Below are positions 18,964 through 29,099 of a stretch of DNA of 64,000 nt, in pieces. The position numbers and the translations under genes were made by a program. The notes under the pieces are model-generated. The model did no database searches, was not told where the DNA came from, and worked only from the letters and a program-made list of their open reading frames with translations. The DNA lies in assembly GCA_020631215.1 (NCBI GenBank), contig JAHDHS010000010.1, positions 1 to 64,000 on the forward strand. Reading direction: 5' to 3'. The number at the start of each line of letters is the position of its first letter. Position 1 is the stretch's first letter. The DNA is from Hellea sp. (GTDB taxonomy: Bacteria > Pseudomonadota > Alphaproteobacteria > Caulobacterales > Maricaulaceae).

Positions 18964-19929
18964 CTAAGTCTGGATATTTTTATATCCCTGAGAGCCGAGC
19001 GCCTCTTGGCGGCGAATATAGGCATCAAGCTCACGTGCTCGGTAGGCCGGATCCGGATGGGTCGACAGGAATGTCGGGCCCCGGCTGCCGCTCTCCGCCG
19101 CCATTTTCTCCCATAACTTCACCGATTGCTGCGGATCATAACCAGCACGCTGCATGTAGTTCACGCCCAATTTATCTGACTCAAGCTCATGTTTACGCGA
19201 ATATGGCAGAACCACGCCGATCATCGCGCCCAAGCCCAATGCCTGAACCAGCATTTGCGACTTTTGGTTCGCACTGCGCATACAGTTATTATACTCCGTC
19301 CGCGTGCGGGCTTTTTTACAATTCTTGCTGAATTGAGAGCTGCCAATCACAGCACCGGCGACAGTTGCACCTTGCGCTGCCATTTGCATGGACATGCGCT
19401 CACGGGCATGTTGCCCTGAAACGTGGCCAACTTCATGGCCCATAATGCCAGCAATCTGATCATCATTATCTGTGAAATCCATCATACCCTTGTAAAAGCC
19501 GACTCGGTTGCCCGGCAAAACGAAGGCATTTTTCGTGTCCTTATCAAAAACTGTATAATCCCAGTTTTGATCGCCGCGCCCAGCCCCTCTGGCAATACGG
19601 CGGCCAATGTTACGCAGACGCGATGTATAGCGTGGATCACTCGAAGTCGGTGTTTTCTGTTTCATTTCCGCCCAGGACGCGGCCGCCATTTGGCCCAGCT
19701 GTTCTGATCCGGGGGCTAGTCCCACAAATTGCTTGCGGCCTGTTTCCGGGTTTGTCGCGCAACTACTTAGGGACGGAGCTGCAATTAGGGCTGTGCCTGC
19801 CGCGAGGCCCTGCACGAGCTTTCGACGCTGAATATGCGGTTCTTCCGCAGCGTGATGGGCGTCATGGCCGTGGGTATGATTAAAACACATAAGGTCCTCC
19901 AAAGTAATATGCATACAGCGACTGTTCAT
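18964..19929 (-). CDS. M48-family metalloprotease, Tat-type lipoprotein; start may be internal (19890)
   Basis: MGHEVGHVSGQHA (HExxH), RRKLVQGLAAGTALIAAPSLSSC twin-Arg/lipobox, RKHELESDKLG. Confidence 0.9.
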   Translation of the reverse strand: MNSRCMHITLEDLMCFNHTHGHDAHHAAEEPHIQRRKLVQGLAAGTALIAAPSLSSCATNPETGRKQFVGLAPGSEQLGQMAAASWAEMKQKTPTSSDPRYTSRLRNIGRRIARGAGRGDQNWDYTVFDKDTKNAFVLPGNRVGFYKGMMDFTDNDDQIAGIMGHEVGHVSGQHARERMSMQMAAQGATVAGAVIGSSQFSKNCKKARTRTEYNNCMRSANQKSQMLVQALGLGAMIGVVLPYSRKHELESDKLGVNYMQRAGYDPQQSVKLWEKMAAESGSRGPTFLSTHPDPAYRARELDAYIRRQEALGSQGYKNIQT

Positions 19930-20049
19930 TAACTATAGCCTAAGCTATAAGCAAATTACAGAGCCGTGAGCATTTTTTTATCAGTTCGATATGCAACGCA
20001 AGCTGAACAAAGGGTTCCACTCAGAACGGACACAGGAGATAGAAGAGAC

Positions 20050-23000
20050 ATGAAAAAGCTTCTGATTGCATTCGCTTTAATCCTAATATTGCTGCTGGCT
20101 GCCGTATTTATTGCGCCGTCACTCGTCCCCTCATCCGTCTATAAAGACAAAATTCAAGCGCAATTGACCAATGAACTGGGCCGGGAAGTCCGCATCCCAG
20201 GAGAGGTCAAGCTCGCCACTTTCCCGCTGATTAAAGCCAAAACCGGCGCGGTCGAAATTGACAACCCGGACGGATTTTCACGCACAGAATTTGCACGGCT
20301 GTCAGGCCTTGAAGCGCGTGTGAAATTGCTCCCGCTTTTTTCCAAACGCGTCGAAATCAGCCGCTTTACGCTCCAGGAACCTGTGATTCACCTTGAGAAA
20401 CGCGCCGATGGCAGAACCAATTGGGCCATGGGCGAATCCACAGAGCCCGCCCCTGAAGAGGATGCCGGGCCGTTTAAGCGAGATGGCCGTATGGCCGCGC
20501 TCGACCCTCAGATTAGTGCATTTAACCTCGAAAACGGCACCGTGACTTATAAAGACGCGTCCACAGGCACGGATATGGCCGTGACAGACATCAATACATT
20601 TGTCTCCATGCCATCCATGTCCAAAACGTTGGAAGTGGATGGCAGCCTGACTTACGACGGTATGCCACTGACACTGGATATGAGCCTGAACAGCCCGAGG
20701 GCCTTTCTGGACGGCCAAAGCGCCGCCATTAAAGGCACAGCCAAAACTGATTTCGCTAATATCGAAGTCGATGGTGAATTTCTGCCGGGCGAAGCCATTG
20801 CGCTCGCGGCTAACCTAGATGGATCCGTTTCAGATATGGCCTCTATTAAGCCTTATCTGGGCGAAAACGCACAATATGTAACGCCCATCTCTCAAACGGA
20901 TTTTTCTGGTGATTTCCGCTATGAAGGCAAAACTATCGCGGCCAAAAATGCCGACATTAAGATTCTCGGTGACAAGCTGAATATGACTTACAAAGGCGAT
21001 GCCCGCTTTGATGGCGCGCCATCCGCGTCAGGGGCCCTAATCCTCGATATTTCTGATATGTCTGTCATCAAACCCTATCTGCCCGAGGGCACAAAAGGGC
21101 TTGAGCACATTAGCGCCCTGAAAATGAATGCGAATCTTAAAGCCAAAGACAAAGGCTTCACGGCAGAGACTTTAACCGCCGAGGTAAAAGGACCGGAATT
21201 GGACGGTAAGTTCACGGGCACAGCGGGCTTTGATAAAGTCGTGACCGCCGATGGTAATTTCACCGCTAAACTATCTGACCCCGCAAAATTGGCATCGACA
21301 TTTGCGCCGGACATAAAAGGCGCAGCCGCTTTGGGCCTGACAGAGGCCAGCGGGAAACTCGCGCTGAATGACAAAGACATCTGGGTCCAAGACATGAAGC
21401 TTTCCACGGACGGCTCAAACCTGAAGGCCAGCTATGATGGCAATGTCATCTATCGCGGCGGGCAACCGACGGCACAGGGTAATTTCACAGCCAATGTCGC
21501 TGACCTGCCTGCCATCGCCCAACTGGCCGAGATTGAAATAGACAATATTGGCGCGGTTAAGACTGTCGCAGCATCCGGCACCGTCAATTATACGGCTGAA
21601 CAAACCAGCCTAAGCGGGATTGATGCCAAACTCACTAATGGCGCTTTGAACGGATCATATGAAGGCGCCGCAACTTTGGGCGAAGTTCCCGCCTTTGACG
21701 GCGCTTTCACGGCCAAGGTCGCAGATATGAATGCGCTCGATCAAGCGGTCACAATGGACGTGCCATATGCGGATGCTATCGGGAAAATCGACGTGTCCGG
21801 CCAGATTAAAGGTGCGGGACAAGCCGTTGATATTACAGGCTTAACGGCCGCACTTTCTGATGGCATGATGAATGGCAGCTACACTGGCTCTGCCCGTTAC
21901 AACAATGGCTTAAATCTAAACGGCAAGCTCGACACCGTCATTCCCAGCTTGCGGAATTTGGCCCAGACCACTGGCACAGCCTTACCGCCCAGCACCTCTG
22001 CGGGAGAGATTTTTGGACGCGTTGCATTAACCGGCGACGTATCAGGCACGCCTGAGCGTATTGATTTGAAAAATGCCAATTTATCACTCGATCAAATGAA
22101 GGGCACGGGCACATTTGGCATCGATCTAACGCCTGCCAAACCCATGATGACGGGCACACTAAATGTCACACCGGGTATGGATTTGCAGCCCTATATGGAA
22201 AGCTATTCCGCGCAGCGCCCGGAAGGTGAAATTCAGCCTTGGAGTGAGGAGCCAATCAATACTGAAGCGCTCAAAGCGATTGATGCCAATGTTGTTATCA
22301 CAACGCCTTTTGTTAGAACTGGGCGGCTGAATCTTGATGACACGACGATCAACACGAAGCTGGCCAATGGTAAGCTCACAGCAGACATGCCCAATCTTGC
22401 GCTTTATGGCGGCGTTGGAACCATGACGGCTTCACTCGATGCCTCAAGCGGCGTGCCGGCGATCGCCGTAGACGCCAATCTGGATCGCCTCAAAACGGGC
22501 AGTTTCCTTGCGGCGGTTGCAGGCTTTACCAAAGCCGATGGGCAAGGCAGCACCCTGCTGAAAATACGCGGGCAAGGCCGCTCTCAAGCGGAAATCATGC
22601 GTTCGCTAAATGGGACTGGCGGATATGAAATCCTGGAAGGTACGCTTTCAGGCATTAATCTACAGGAATTCATGACAGGTCTGGATACGGCCCTCACCTC
22701 ACGCAGCCTGCCCGGCGGCATAAGCGCAAAAGAGATCACCAAATTTGAAAACCTAATCGGTAAGTTTTCGATTGAAAACGGCGTCGTAAAAATTGGGACT
22801 TTCAATTTGAAAGGCTTTAACGTGCTGGCTGAAGGCGACGGCAAGATTGATCTGGGCAACCAGAATATTGATTTCCGCCTCTTACCCAAATTAACCGGCG
22901 AGCAAGCCAGCGGACTCGCGGCCTTTGGTATTCCCATACGGTTTTCCGGCGACTTTGGGTCCGCCAAAGCCAGTTTGGACACACAATTCTTGGGTGAAAT

Positions 23001-23382
23001 CATGGCGGCCAAGGCGCAGGCCGAAGTTCAGAAAAAGCTAAAAGATCAAATCGGCGGTAGTGTGGGTGATGCTTTGGGCGGGCTTCTAGGCGGCGGCAAA
23101 AGCAAAGACCCCGCAAAGCCCGCGGACGCAAGCACGCAGACATCAACGACACAGGGGACGTCACAAGGCACATCCACGCCGGCCAACACAAAACCGTCCG
23201 AAAAAGAGGTCATCGAAGATGCTTTGGGCGGGCTTTTAGGGATCAAGAAAGAGCCTGCCAAGGATGAGCAAGCTAATATATCCACGAATGAAAGTCAGCC
23301 TAAGGAAGAAACGAAAGAGCCAACAATCGAAGACGCGCTTGGTAGTTTATTTGGTAAGAAGAAGCCCAAAGGTGACGAATAA
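20050..23382 (+). CDS. AsmA-family protein
   Basis: N-terminal MKKLLIAFALILILLLAAVFIAP TM, AsmA-like repeats and C-terminal GGYEILEGTLSGINLQEF/LRGKIDL-type region; start chosen at ATG 20050 within ORF 19966..23382. Confidence 0.88.
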   Translation: MKKLLIAFALILILLLAAVFIAPSLVPSSVYKDKIQAQLTNELGREVRIPGEVKLATFPLIKAKTGAVEIDNPDGFSRTEFARLSGLEARVKLLPLFSKRVEISRFTLQEPVIHLEKRADGRTNWAMGESTEPAPEEDAGPFKRDGRMAALDPQISAFNLENGTVTYKDASTGTDMAVTDINTFVSMPSMSKTLEVDGSLTYDGMPLTLDMSLNSPRAFLDGQSAAIKGTAKTDFANIEVDGEFLPGEAIALAANLDGSVSDMASIKPYLGENAQYVTPISQTDFSGDFRYEGKTIAAKNADIKILGDKLNMTYKGDARFDGAPSASGALILDISDMSVIKPYLPEGTKGLEHISALKMNANLKAKDKGFTAETLTAEVKGPELDGKFTGTAGFDKVVTADGNFTAKLSDPAKLASTFAPDIKGAAALGLTEASGKLALNDKDIWVQDMKLSTDGSNLKASYDGNVIYRGGQPTAQGNFTANVADLPAIAQLAEIEIDNIGAVKTVAASGTVNYTAEQTSLSGIDAKLTNGALNGSYEGAATLGEVPAFDGAFTAKVADMNALDQAVTMDVPYADAIGKIDVSGQIKGAGQAVDITGLTAALSDGMMNGSYTGSARYNNGLNLNGKLDTVIPSLRNLAQTTGTALPPSTSAGEIFGRVALTGDVSGTPERIDLKNANLSLDQMKGTGTFGIDLTPAKPMMTGTLNVTPGMDLQPYMESYSAQRPEGEIQPWSEEPINTEALKAIDANVVITTPFVRTGRLNLDDTTINTKLANGKLTADMPNLALYGGVGTMTASLDASSGVPAIAVDANLDRLKTGSFLAAVAGFTKADGQGSTLLKIRGQGRSQAEIMRSLNGTGGYEILEGTLSGINLQEFMTGLDTALTSRSLPGGISAKEITKFENLIGKFSIENGVVKIGTFNLKGFNVLAEGDGKIDLGNQNIDFRLLPKLTGEQASGLAAFGIPIRFSGDFGSAKASLDTQFLGEIMAAKAQAEVQKKLKDQIGGSVGDALGGLLGGGKSKDPAKPADASTQTSTTQGTSQGTSTPANTKPSEKEVIEDALGGLLGIKKEPAKDEQANISTNESQPKEETKEPTIEDALGSLFGKKKPKGDE

Positions 23383-23469
23383 TTTGCCCCATACGGGCCT
23401 TAAATTTGCCTGAAAATAGGTAATTATTACGCTCAGGATCCTTTATGCTACGTCCAAAAGGAGCCCTGA

Positions 23470-24330
23470 GTGATTCACGACCCCGTCATCGAAGCCCAAA
23501 CACCTGCGGATGATTTCACGATCAAGCAATGCTGGGGCGAATATACCGATGACGAACATGCTGTTTGGGATGAGCTTTACGCGCGTCAAATCAATATCCT
23601 GAAAGGCCGCGCTGTTCCGGAATTCTATGAGGGTCTGGACGCTCTAACTCTCGGCGGTAGCGGAATCCCTAATTTGGAGGCGATAAACCCCAAGCTGAAA
23701 GCTTTAACAGGCTGGGAGGTTGTTATGGTCCCTCACCTCGTACCGGATTTGGTGTTCTTTGATCATTTGGCGAACCGCCGCTTCCCCGCCGGACGCTTCA
23801 TACGGGGTCGTCATCAGATGGATTACTTGCAGGAACCTGACATCTTCCATGATATTTTTGGCCATGTCCCGATGCTAACCCAGCCGGTGTTTGCCAACTA
23901 TATGGAAGCTTATGGCAAGGGCGGCCTGCGCGCAGAGCGGCACGGCATGCTCAAACAACTGGCCCGCCTATATTGGTACACTGTCGAGTTTGGCCTGATG
24001 GAAACGCCAAAAGGCTTGCGTATCTATGGTGCGGGCATCGTCTCTTCAGCAGGTGAAAGCATTTTCAGCCTGGATGATCCATCGCCCAACCGCATCCATT
24101 TTGATCTAGAGCGCATTATGCGCACAGATTACCGGATCGACGATTATCAACAAACCTATTTCAGCATCGCGTCCTACGAAGAATTATTCGATGCCACACA
24201 ACAGGATTTTGGCGACATTTACGCTCGCCTGAAAGACGGACAACCGCCTTACACGCCTGACGAGGTTCTGGATAAGGATATGGTTTTAAATCAAGGCACT
24301 CAGGCCTACGCCAAGTCAAAGGCACTTTAG
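23470..24330 (+). CDS. phhA: phenylalanine 4-monooxygenase
   Basis: MDYLQEPDIFHDIFGHVPML, VEFGLMETPKGLRIYGAGIVSSAGE; aromatic amino acid hydroxylase signature. Confidence 0.95.
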   Translation: MIHDPVIEAQTPADDFTIKQCWGEYTDDEHAVWDELYARQINILKGRAVPEFYEGLDALTLGGSGIPNLEAINPKLKALTGWEVVMVPHLVPDLVFFDHLANRRFPAGRFIRGRHQMDYLQEPDIFHDIFGHVPMLTQPVFANYMEAYGKGGLRAERHGMLKQLARLYWYTVEFGLMETPKGLRIYGAGIVSSAGESIFSLDDPSPNRIHFDLERIMRTDYRIDDYQQTYFSIASYEELFDATQQDFGDIYARLKDGQPPYTPDEVLDKDMVLNQGTQAYAKSKAL

Positions 24331-24581
24331 TTTTTGATATGGTTGCGTAAGCATCAATACTCGCGCCATTCATGCTAACCTGCTCGCACTACTTGGCATT
24401 TATAGCACCATAACCTTGGTCATCTAACGAGAAACAGCCGCCCTCTGTATAATCGGCCACGATATTACTTGGGCATGACTCGCTGATGGCCCGCTAGGTA
24501 TTGGCTTCGCTCCTGCCCTTTAAAGTTATCTTCCCAATAAACTGAGCTGAGCTTCAACTGACCCTGTATTCGCCCATAAAA

Positions 24582-24605
24582 AAAGCCCGGCGAATGCCGG
24601 GCTTT
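24582..24605 (-). terminator. intrinsic terminator of the OmpA-like gene
   Basis: AAAGCCCGGC-GAAT-GCCGGGCTTT perfect stem, T-tract on the minus strand. Confidence 0.88.
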
Positions 24606-24626
24606 CTTATCGAGTATCGGACAATC

Positions 24627-26009
24627 TTAGTTGATTGCGCCGATTGAACCCAGTGTGATCAGAACTTCTGTACGACGGTTCAACTGCTCTTTGCGGTTGT
24701 CGCCTGGGATGATCGGCTCAGTTTCGCCTTTACCCTCAGAAGAGATCTTGTTGCGGTCGATACCTTGGCGAACCAACTCGTCAACAGCGTCTTTCGCACG
24801 ACGCTTAGAGAGTGAAAGGTTATAAGCAGCAGAACCGGATGTATCAGTGTGACCTACAACACGAATGTTGTCGACGTCACAGAACTGACCTGTATCCAAG
24901 ATACGGTTGATTGTGTTGCGTGTTTCAGCAGACTGACCTTTGTCAAATTCATAGTAGATGACTTCGGAACGATACTGCTCGCCACAAAGAACGGCTGTGG
25001 ATACACCCGAACGTGTCTCTGGCGGACAAATCGACAGGTCACTTACGATAGAACCATCCCAACATGTGTATGTCTGAGGTTGAGCGGGGCATTGACCAGC
25101 TTCGAATACCATTGATCCATCCCAGCAACGCACTTCAGGCTGAGCCGGAGCAGGTTCTGCAGGACATTGACCCGCATTGAAGACCATAGATCCATCCCAG
25201 CAGCGGAAATCTGCAACTGGAGCCGGAGGTGGCGGTGGAGGTGGAGGAGCCATAGCTTTGTCACCAAACCGATAACGGAAACCAGTCATAAGTGCATGTA
25301 GACCAGCATCCTCAAATTTCGAGTTTGCTGGCTGCGTAAACCCATCCACAGTATCAGTGGCAAATCCGGCATATTCCAAATTTCCAAAATTCTGATATTT
25401 GTAGTGCGTATCCCAAGTAAGTTTATCTGTGATCGCATACCCCAAACCAGCAAGAAGCTGCCAGCCGTATGCATAATCCGTATCATGTACTTCACAAGTA
25501 ATAGCTTGGCCAGCCGTGCGCGACGGATCCGGGCATGCGTCTGTACGAATTAATACAGTTCCAGCATTGTTTGCAAAATCATGAGCAACGGCATCTGCTT
25601 CTGCGCGGACAATACCGACGCCCGCACCTACGTAAGGCTCCCACTTTCCAAAGTCGTCAAAGTCGTAAATAGCATTTAACATGAGCGCGTTTGTGCGAAT
25701 CTTAGCAAAAGAGCTAGGTATTTGGCCGACTGCGCCGAGATCAGACCATAGTGAAGTTCCGTCGACCTCTAGACGCCAGTTCTCGCCAAAGTCGTAGCCA
25801 AGGCCAAGAGACATAGCTGCATTACCTTCGCTTTCAACATCACCGATAATACCTGGTGTTGTCACAGTGCGTGTGATGTCAATGTCAGTATGTGTGCCGT
25901 AACCTACGTTACCGCGAAGATACCAACCGTCTTGGTCGTCTGCCTGTGCAAGAGATGGCGCCGCCATCAATGCAGAAGCCGCCGCCGCAATAAGAAGCTT
26001 ATGCTTCAT
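24627..26009 (-). CDS. OmpA-family outer-membrane protein (barrel + Cys-repeat linker + OmpA C-terminal domain)
   Basis: MKHKLLIAAAASALMAAPSLAQA signal; 8-strand-type barrel; NIRVVGHTDTSGSAAYNLSLSKRRAKDAVDELV; GGAGGA RBS supports start 26009. Confidence 0.93.
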   Translation of the reverse strand: MKHKLLIAAAASALMAAPSLAQADDQDGWYLRGNVGYGTHTDIDITRTVTTPGIIGDVESEGNAAMSLGLGYDFGENWRLEVDGTSLWSDLGAVGQIPSSFAKIRTNALMLNAIYDFDDFGKWEPYVGAGVGIVRAEADAVAHDFANNAGTVLIRTDACPDPSRTAGQAITCEVHDTDYAYGWQLLAGLGYAITDKLTWDTHYKYQNFGNLEYAGFATDTVDGFTQPANSKFEDAGLHALMTGFRYRFGDKAMAPPPPPPPPAPVADFRCWDGSMVFNAGQCPAEPAPAQPEVRCWDGSMVFEAGQCPAQPQTYTCWDGSIVSDLSICPPETRSGVSTAVLCGEQYRSEVIYYEFDKGQSAETRNTINRILDTGQFCDVDNIRVVGHTDTSGSAAYNLSLSKRRAKDAVDELVRQGIDRNKISSEGKGETEPIIPGDNRKEQLNRRTEVLITLGSIGAIN

Positions 26010-26279
26010 GATGTTTCCTCCATTTATGAACGGTTCATCCATTCAAATTAATCCAAACAGCATACCCGACGGGTACACGTGCTTGGAGCATAGCTACACG
26101 ATTTGGTTCCATGTTGCCAAGCCTCAATAGTGGTATTTATTCGATATTAAAAGGTTTTTTATGAAAAGTTGCTATTTTGCATCACTTTTAAGCGTCATAA
26201 AATTGTCATCCACCGAAAAGACGCCCGTATACCCTCAAAACGACTCAGTTTTGATAATGCAATATAAAATGGTTAAAAA

Positions 26280-26355
26280 TGGTACGCCCGCACGGACTCG
26301 AACCGTGGACATCCTCATTAAAAGTGAGGCGCTCTACCAACTGAGCTACGGGCGC
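26280..26355 (-). tRNA. tRNA-Lys (TTT), CCA encoded
   Basis: Acceptor GCGCCCG / CGGGCGT-A-CCA, anticodon arm CCTCA-CTTTTAA-TGAGG, T-arm CACGG-TTCGAGT-CCGTG. Confidence 0.95.
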
Positions 26356-26427
26356 ATACCTAAGAAGCGCCGCTTACTATGGCCGACCCGCCCCCGCGTC
26401 AAGGCCAAAATATGCGTAAAAAACGTC

Positions 26428-27555
26428 TCATGTATGGTTAAGATTTGCGCGAAAACGCTGCGCAAACACTTCAAATTCATTTTTCGCGATAGCTGCCCGC
26501 ATTCTGGCCATCAAATCCTGGAAATATGCGATATTATGCCATGACAAAATCATCGCGCCCAAAAGCTCCTGACTTCGGATCAAGTGATGGACATAGGCTT
26601 TGCTGTAATTTTGAGACGCTGGGGACACTATCGACGCATCGAGTGGCGAGTCATCTTCGGCGAATTCGGCCTTTTTGATGTTGTACGGCCCCTCATCCGT
26701 CCAGACCTGACCATGCCGACCGGAACGGGTCGGAATGACGCAGTCAAACATATCGACACCGCGATAGACCGCTTCAACCAGATCAATCGGCTTGCCGACA
26801 CCCATTAAATATCGGGGTCTGTCCTGTGGCAAATGAGGCACAGTTAAGTCCAATGTTTCGCACATCGCCTCATGCCCCTCCCCCACAGCCAGTCCGCCAA
26901 TCGCAAAACCGCCATAACCGCCGGCCGTGGTATCCGCGACACTGGCTTCGGCGCTGGCTTGCCGCAAATCCGAAAAGGTTGAGCCCTGAACAATGGCGAA
27001 GAGCGTTTGATTTTCACGCTCACCAAAGGCCGCCAAAGACCGCTGCCCCCAACGCAGGGATAGCTCCATGGAGGATTTCGCCGCATGATAGGGCGATGGA
27101 TACCCTGTGCACTCATCCAATTGCATAGAAATATCCGCCCCGAGCAGATCAGCCTGTATCTCAATCGACCGCTCCGGCGTCAGCATATGTTTGGAGCCAT
27201 CCAGATGAGATTGAAACTCAACCCCTGCCTCGCTCATTTTGCGCAGCTTGGACAGTGACCAAACCTGAAACCCTCCGGAGTCAGTCAAAATCGGACCTTC
27301 CCAGCCACCAAATTTATGAAGCCCGCCCAAACGCTTCACCCGCTCCGCTCCGGGCCGCAGCATGAGGTGATAAGTATTGCCCAGAATAATATCCGATCCG
27401 GCGCCCCTAACCTGATCCATATACAGGCCCTTAACTGTGCCTGCTGTCCCGACCGGCATAAAGGCGGGCGTGCGAATATCCCCGCGCGGCGTTTTCAACA
27501 CCCCTGTGCGGGCTTTGCCTTCGGAGGCATGTATATCGAAAGGAAATTTCGCCAT
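26428..27555 (-). CDS. tgt: queuine/preQ1 tRNA-ribosyltransferase
   Basis: FMPVGTAGTVKG, ILTDSGGFQVWSL, GVDMFDCVIPTRSGRHGQ; TAATG overlap with queA supports start 27555. Confidence 0.95.
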   Translation of the reverse strand: MAKFPFDIHASEGKARTGVLKTPRGDIRTPAFMPVGTAGTVKGLYMDQVRGAGSDIILGNTYHLMLRPGAERVKRLGGLHKFGGWEGPILTDSGGFQVWSLSKLRKMSEAGVEFQSHLDGSKHMLTPERSIEIQADLLGADISMQLDECTGYPSPYHAAKSSMELSLRWGQRSLAAFGERENQTLFAIVQGSTFSDLRQASAEASVADTTAGGYGGFAIGGLAVGEGHEAMCETLDLTVPHLPQDRPRYLMGVGKPIDLVEAVYRGVDMFDCVIPTRSGRHGQVWTDEGPYNIKKAEFAEDDSPLDASIVSPASQNYSKAYVHHLIRSQELLGAMILSWHNIAYFQDLMARMRAAIAKNEFEVFAQRFRANLNHT

Positions 27556-28610
27556 TACGCCGCCGCCCATATCAGGCTGCTGTCACCATAGCTATAGAAA
27601 CGATAGTCGTTTTTGATTGCATGATCATAGGCGGCTTGCATGGTGTTCAGGCCCGCAAGGCTGCTCACCAACATGAACAGCGTGGATTTCGGCAGGTGGA
27701 AATTTGTCATCAGCCCATCAATGATCTGAAACTGATAACCCGGCGTGATGAAGATATTGGTATCGCCGCGAAACCCTTTCACCTGCCCGTTTTTAGCCGA
27801 GGCCTCCAGCGCCCGCAACGCCGTCGTGCCCACAGCAATCACCCGCCCGCCTTGCGCGCGGGCCGCATTGATCCGCGCGGCAACATCTGCGGGCAGATCA
27901 AACCATTCATGATGCATGACATGATCGTCAGTATTCTCACTTTTGACGGGCAGAAACGTCCCGGCCCCCACATGCAGCGTCAGATATTCAATCTCTACGC
28001 CCTTATCTTTCAAGCGCTTGAGCAGTTTCGGCGTGAAATGCAGCCCCGCCGTTGGCGCAGCAACGGAGCCTGCTTCATCAGCAAATATTGTCTGATAATT
28101 TTCAGCATCGGCCGCCTCGATTTCGCGCTTGCGGGCGATATAGGGCGGAAGCGGCATTTGCCCAATTGCCTCGATTTGCACCGATAGAGCTTCGCCGGAT
28201 TGATTGAAACTCAGGCTGATATCTCCGCCATTTCTGATTTCAGTCACGACAGCCGACAAGCTTTTAGAAAAATGCAGTTCATCGCCCACTTTTAGGCGCT
28301 TCACAGGCCGCGCAAAGGCCGCCCATTGATTGCCGGATACTTGTTTGTGCAAATTTACTGTGACGGTCACATCCCCTCCGCCGCCATGGGCGCGGGCCGG
28401 ACGTATCGCCGTCAGCGCCGCCGGAATCACCTTGGTGTCGTTGAGGACCAGAACATCCCCTGCTCTTAAATGGTCAGGAAAGTTAGCAACTAAATCATCC
28501 TGCAACCCGCCATCCGGCAAAACCAAAAGCTGCCGCGCTGTGCCGCGCGGCAGTGGCCGAAGCGCTATCGCGCTTTCGGGCAGCTCGAAATCAAAAGCTG
28601 ATACGTCCAT
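27555..28610 (-). CDS. queA: S-adenosylmethionine:tRNA ribosyltransferase-isomerase
   Basis: FDFELPESAIALRPLPRGTARQLLV, APTAGLHFTPKLL, TNFHLPKSTLFMLVSSLAG. Confidence 0.96.
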   Translation of the reverse strand: MDVSAFDFELPESAIALRPLPRGTARQLLVLPDGGLQDDLVANFPDHLRAGDVLVLNDTKVIPAALTAIRPARAHGGGGDVTVTVNLHKQVSGNQWAAFARPVKRLKVGDELHFSKSLSAVVTEIRNGGDISLSFNQSGEALSVQIEAIGQMPLPPYIARKREIEAADAENYQTIFADEAGSVAAPTAGLHFTPKLLKRLKDKGVEIEYLTLHVGAGTFLPVKSENTDDHVMHHEWFDLPADVAARINAARAQGGRVIAVGTTALRALEASAKNGQVKGFRGDTNIFITPGYQFQIIDGLMTNFHLPKSTLFMLVSSLAGLNTMQAAYDHAIKNDYRFYSYGDSSLIWAAA

Positions 28611-28629
28611 CTGGACGAAATATGGCGGC

Positions 28630-29088
28630 CTAAGAGACCGTCATCTTGACGATCTTACCGGGATAGCGAGGCGGTTCACCTTTGGGCAGAGCGTCGATGA
28701 ATTCCATGCCGCTTTCGACCTGTCCCCAGACCGTATATTGCCCGTTTAAAAATGACGCATCGTCAAAACAGATAAAGAACTGACTGGACGCCGAATTTGG
28801 GTTGGCGGCCCGTGCCATGGAACAGGTTCCGCGCACATGCGGCGTTGAATTAAACTCTGCCTCTATCTGTTTCTTTGCACCGCCCATGCCGGTGCCGTCC
28901 GGACAGCCGCCCTGCGCCATAAATCCGTCAATGACGCGATGAAAGGTCAGCCCGTCATAAAAGCCGTCCTTGGCCAAAGTCGTGATTTGCTCGACATGTT
29001 TTGGGGCCACATCCGGGCGCAATGCGATGACCACGTCACCCGTTGTCCCGTCATTTGCATCGACGGTAATTGTCAGTTTTTCTGCCAT
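28630..29088 (-). CDS. peptidyl-prolyl cis-trans isomerase (cyclophilin)
   Basis: FYDGLTFHRVIDGFMAQGGCPDGTGMG, SMARAANPNSASSQFFI. Confidence 0.95.
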   Translation of the reverse strand: MAEKLTITVDANDGTTGDVVIALRPDVAPKHVEQITTLAKDGFYDGLTFHRVIDGFMAQGGCPDGTGMGGAKKQIEAEFNSTPHVRGTCSMARAANPNSASSQFFICFDDASFLNGQYTVWGQVESGMEFIDALPKGEPPRYPGKIVKMTVS

Positions 29089-29099
29089 GTTATCTCTCT

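Noticed and set aside
23065-23380. Repeated gctttgggcgggctt DNA motif considered as a repeat array/CRISPR-like element
   Set aside because: Repeats are in frame within the AsmA tail, irregularly spaced and coding; only protein-level repeats.
24161-24373. 70-aa minus-strand ORF at the 3' end of phhA
   Set aside because: Overlaps conserved phhA coding sequence and shows no protein-like motif in the overlapped part.
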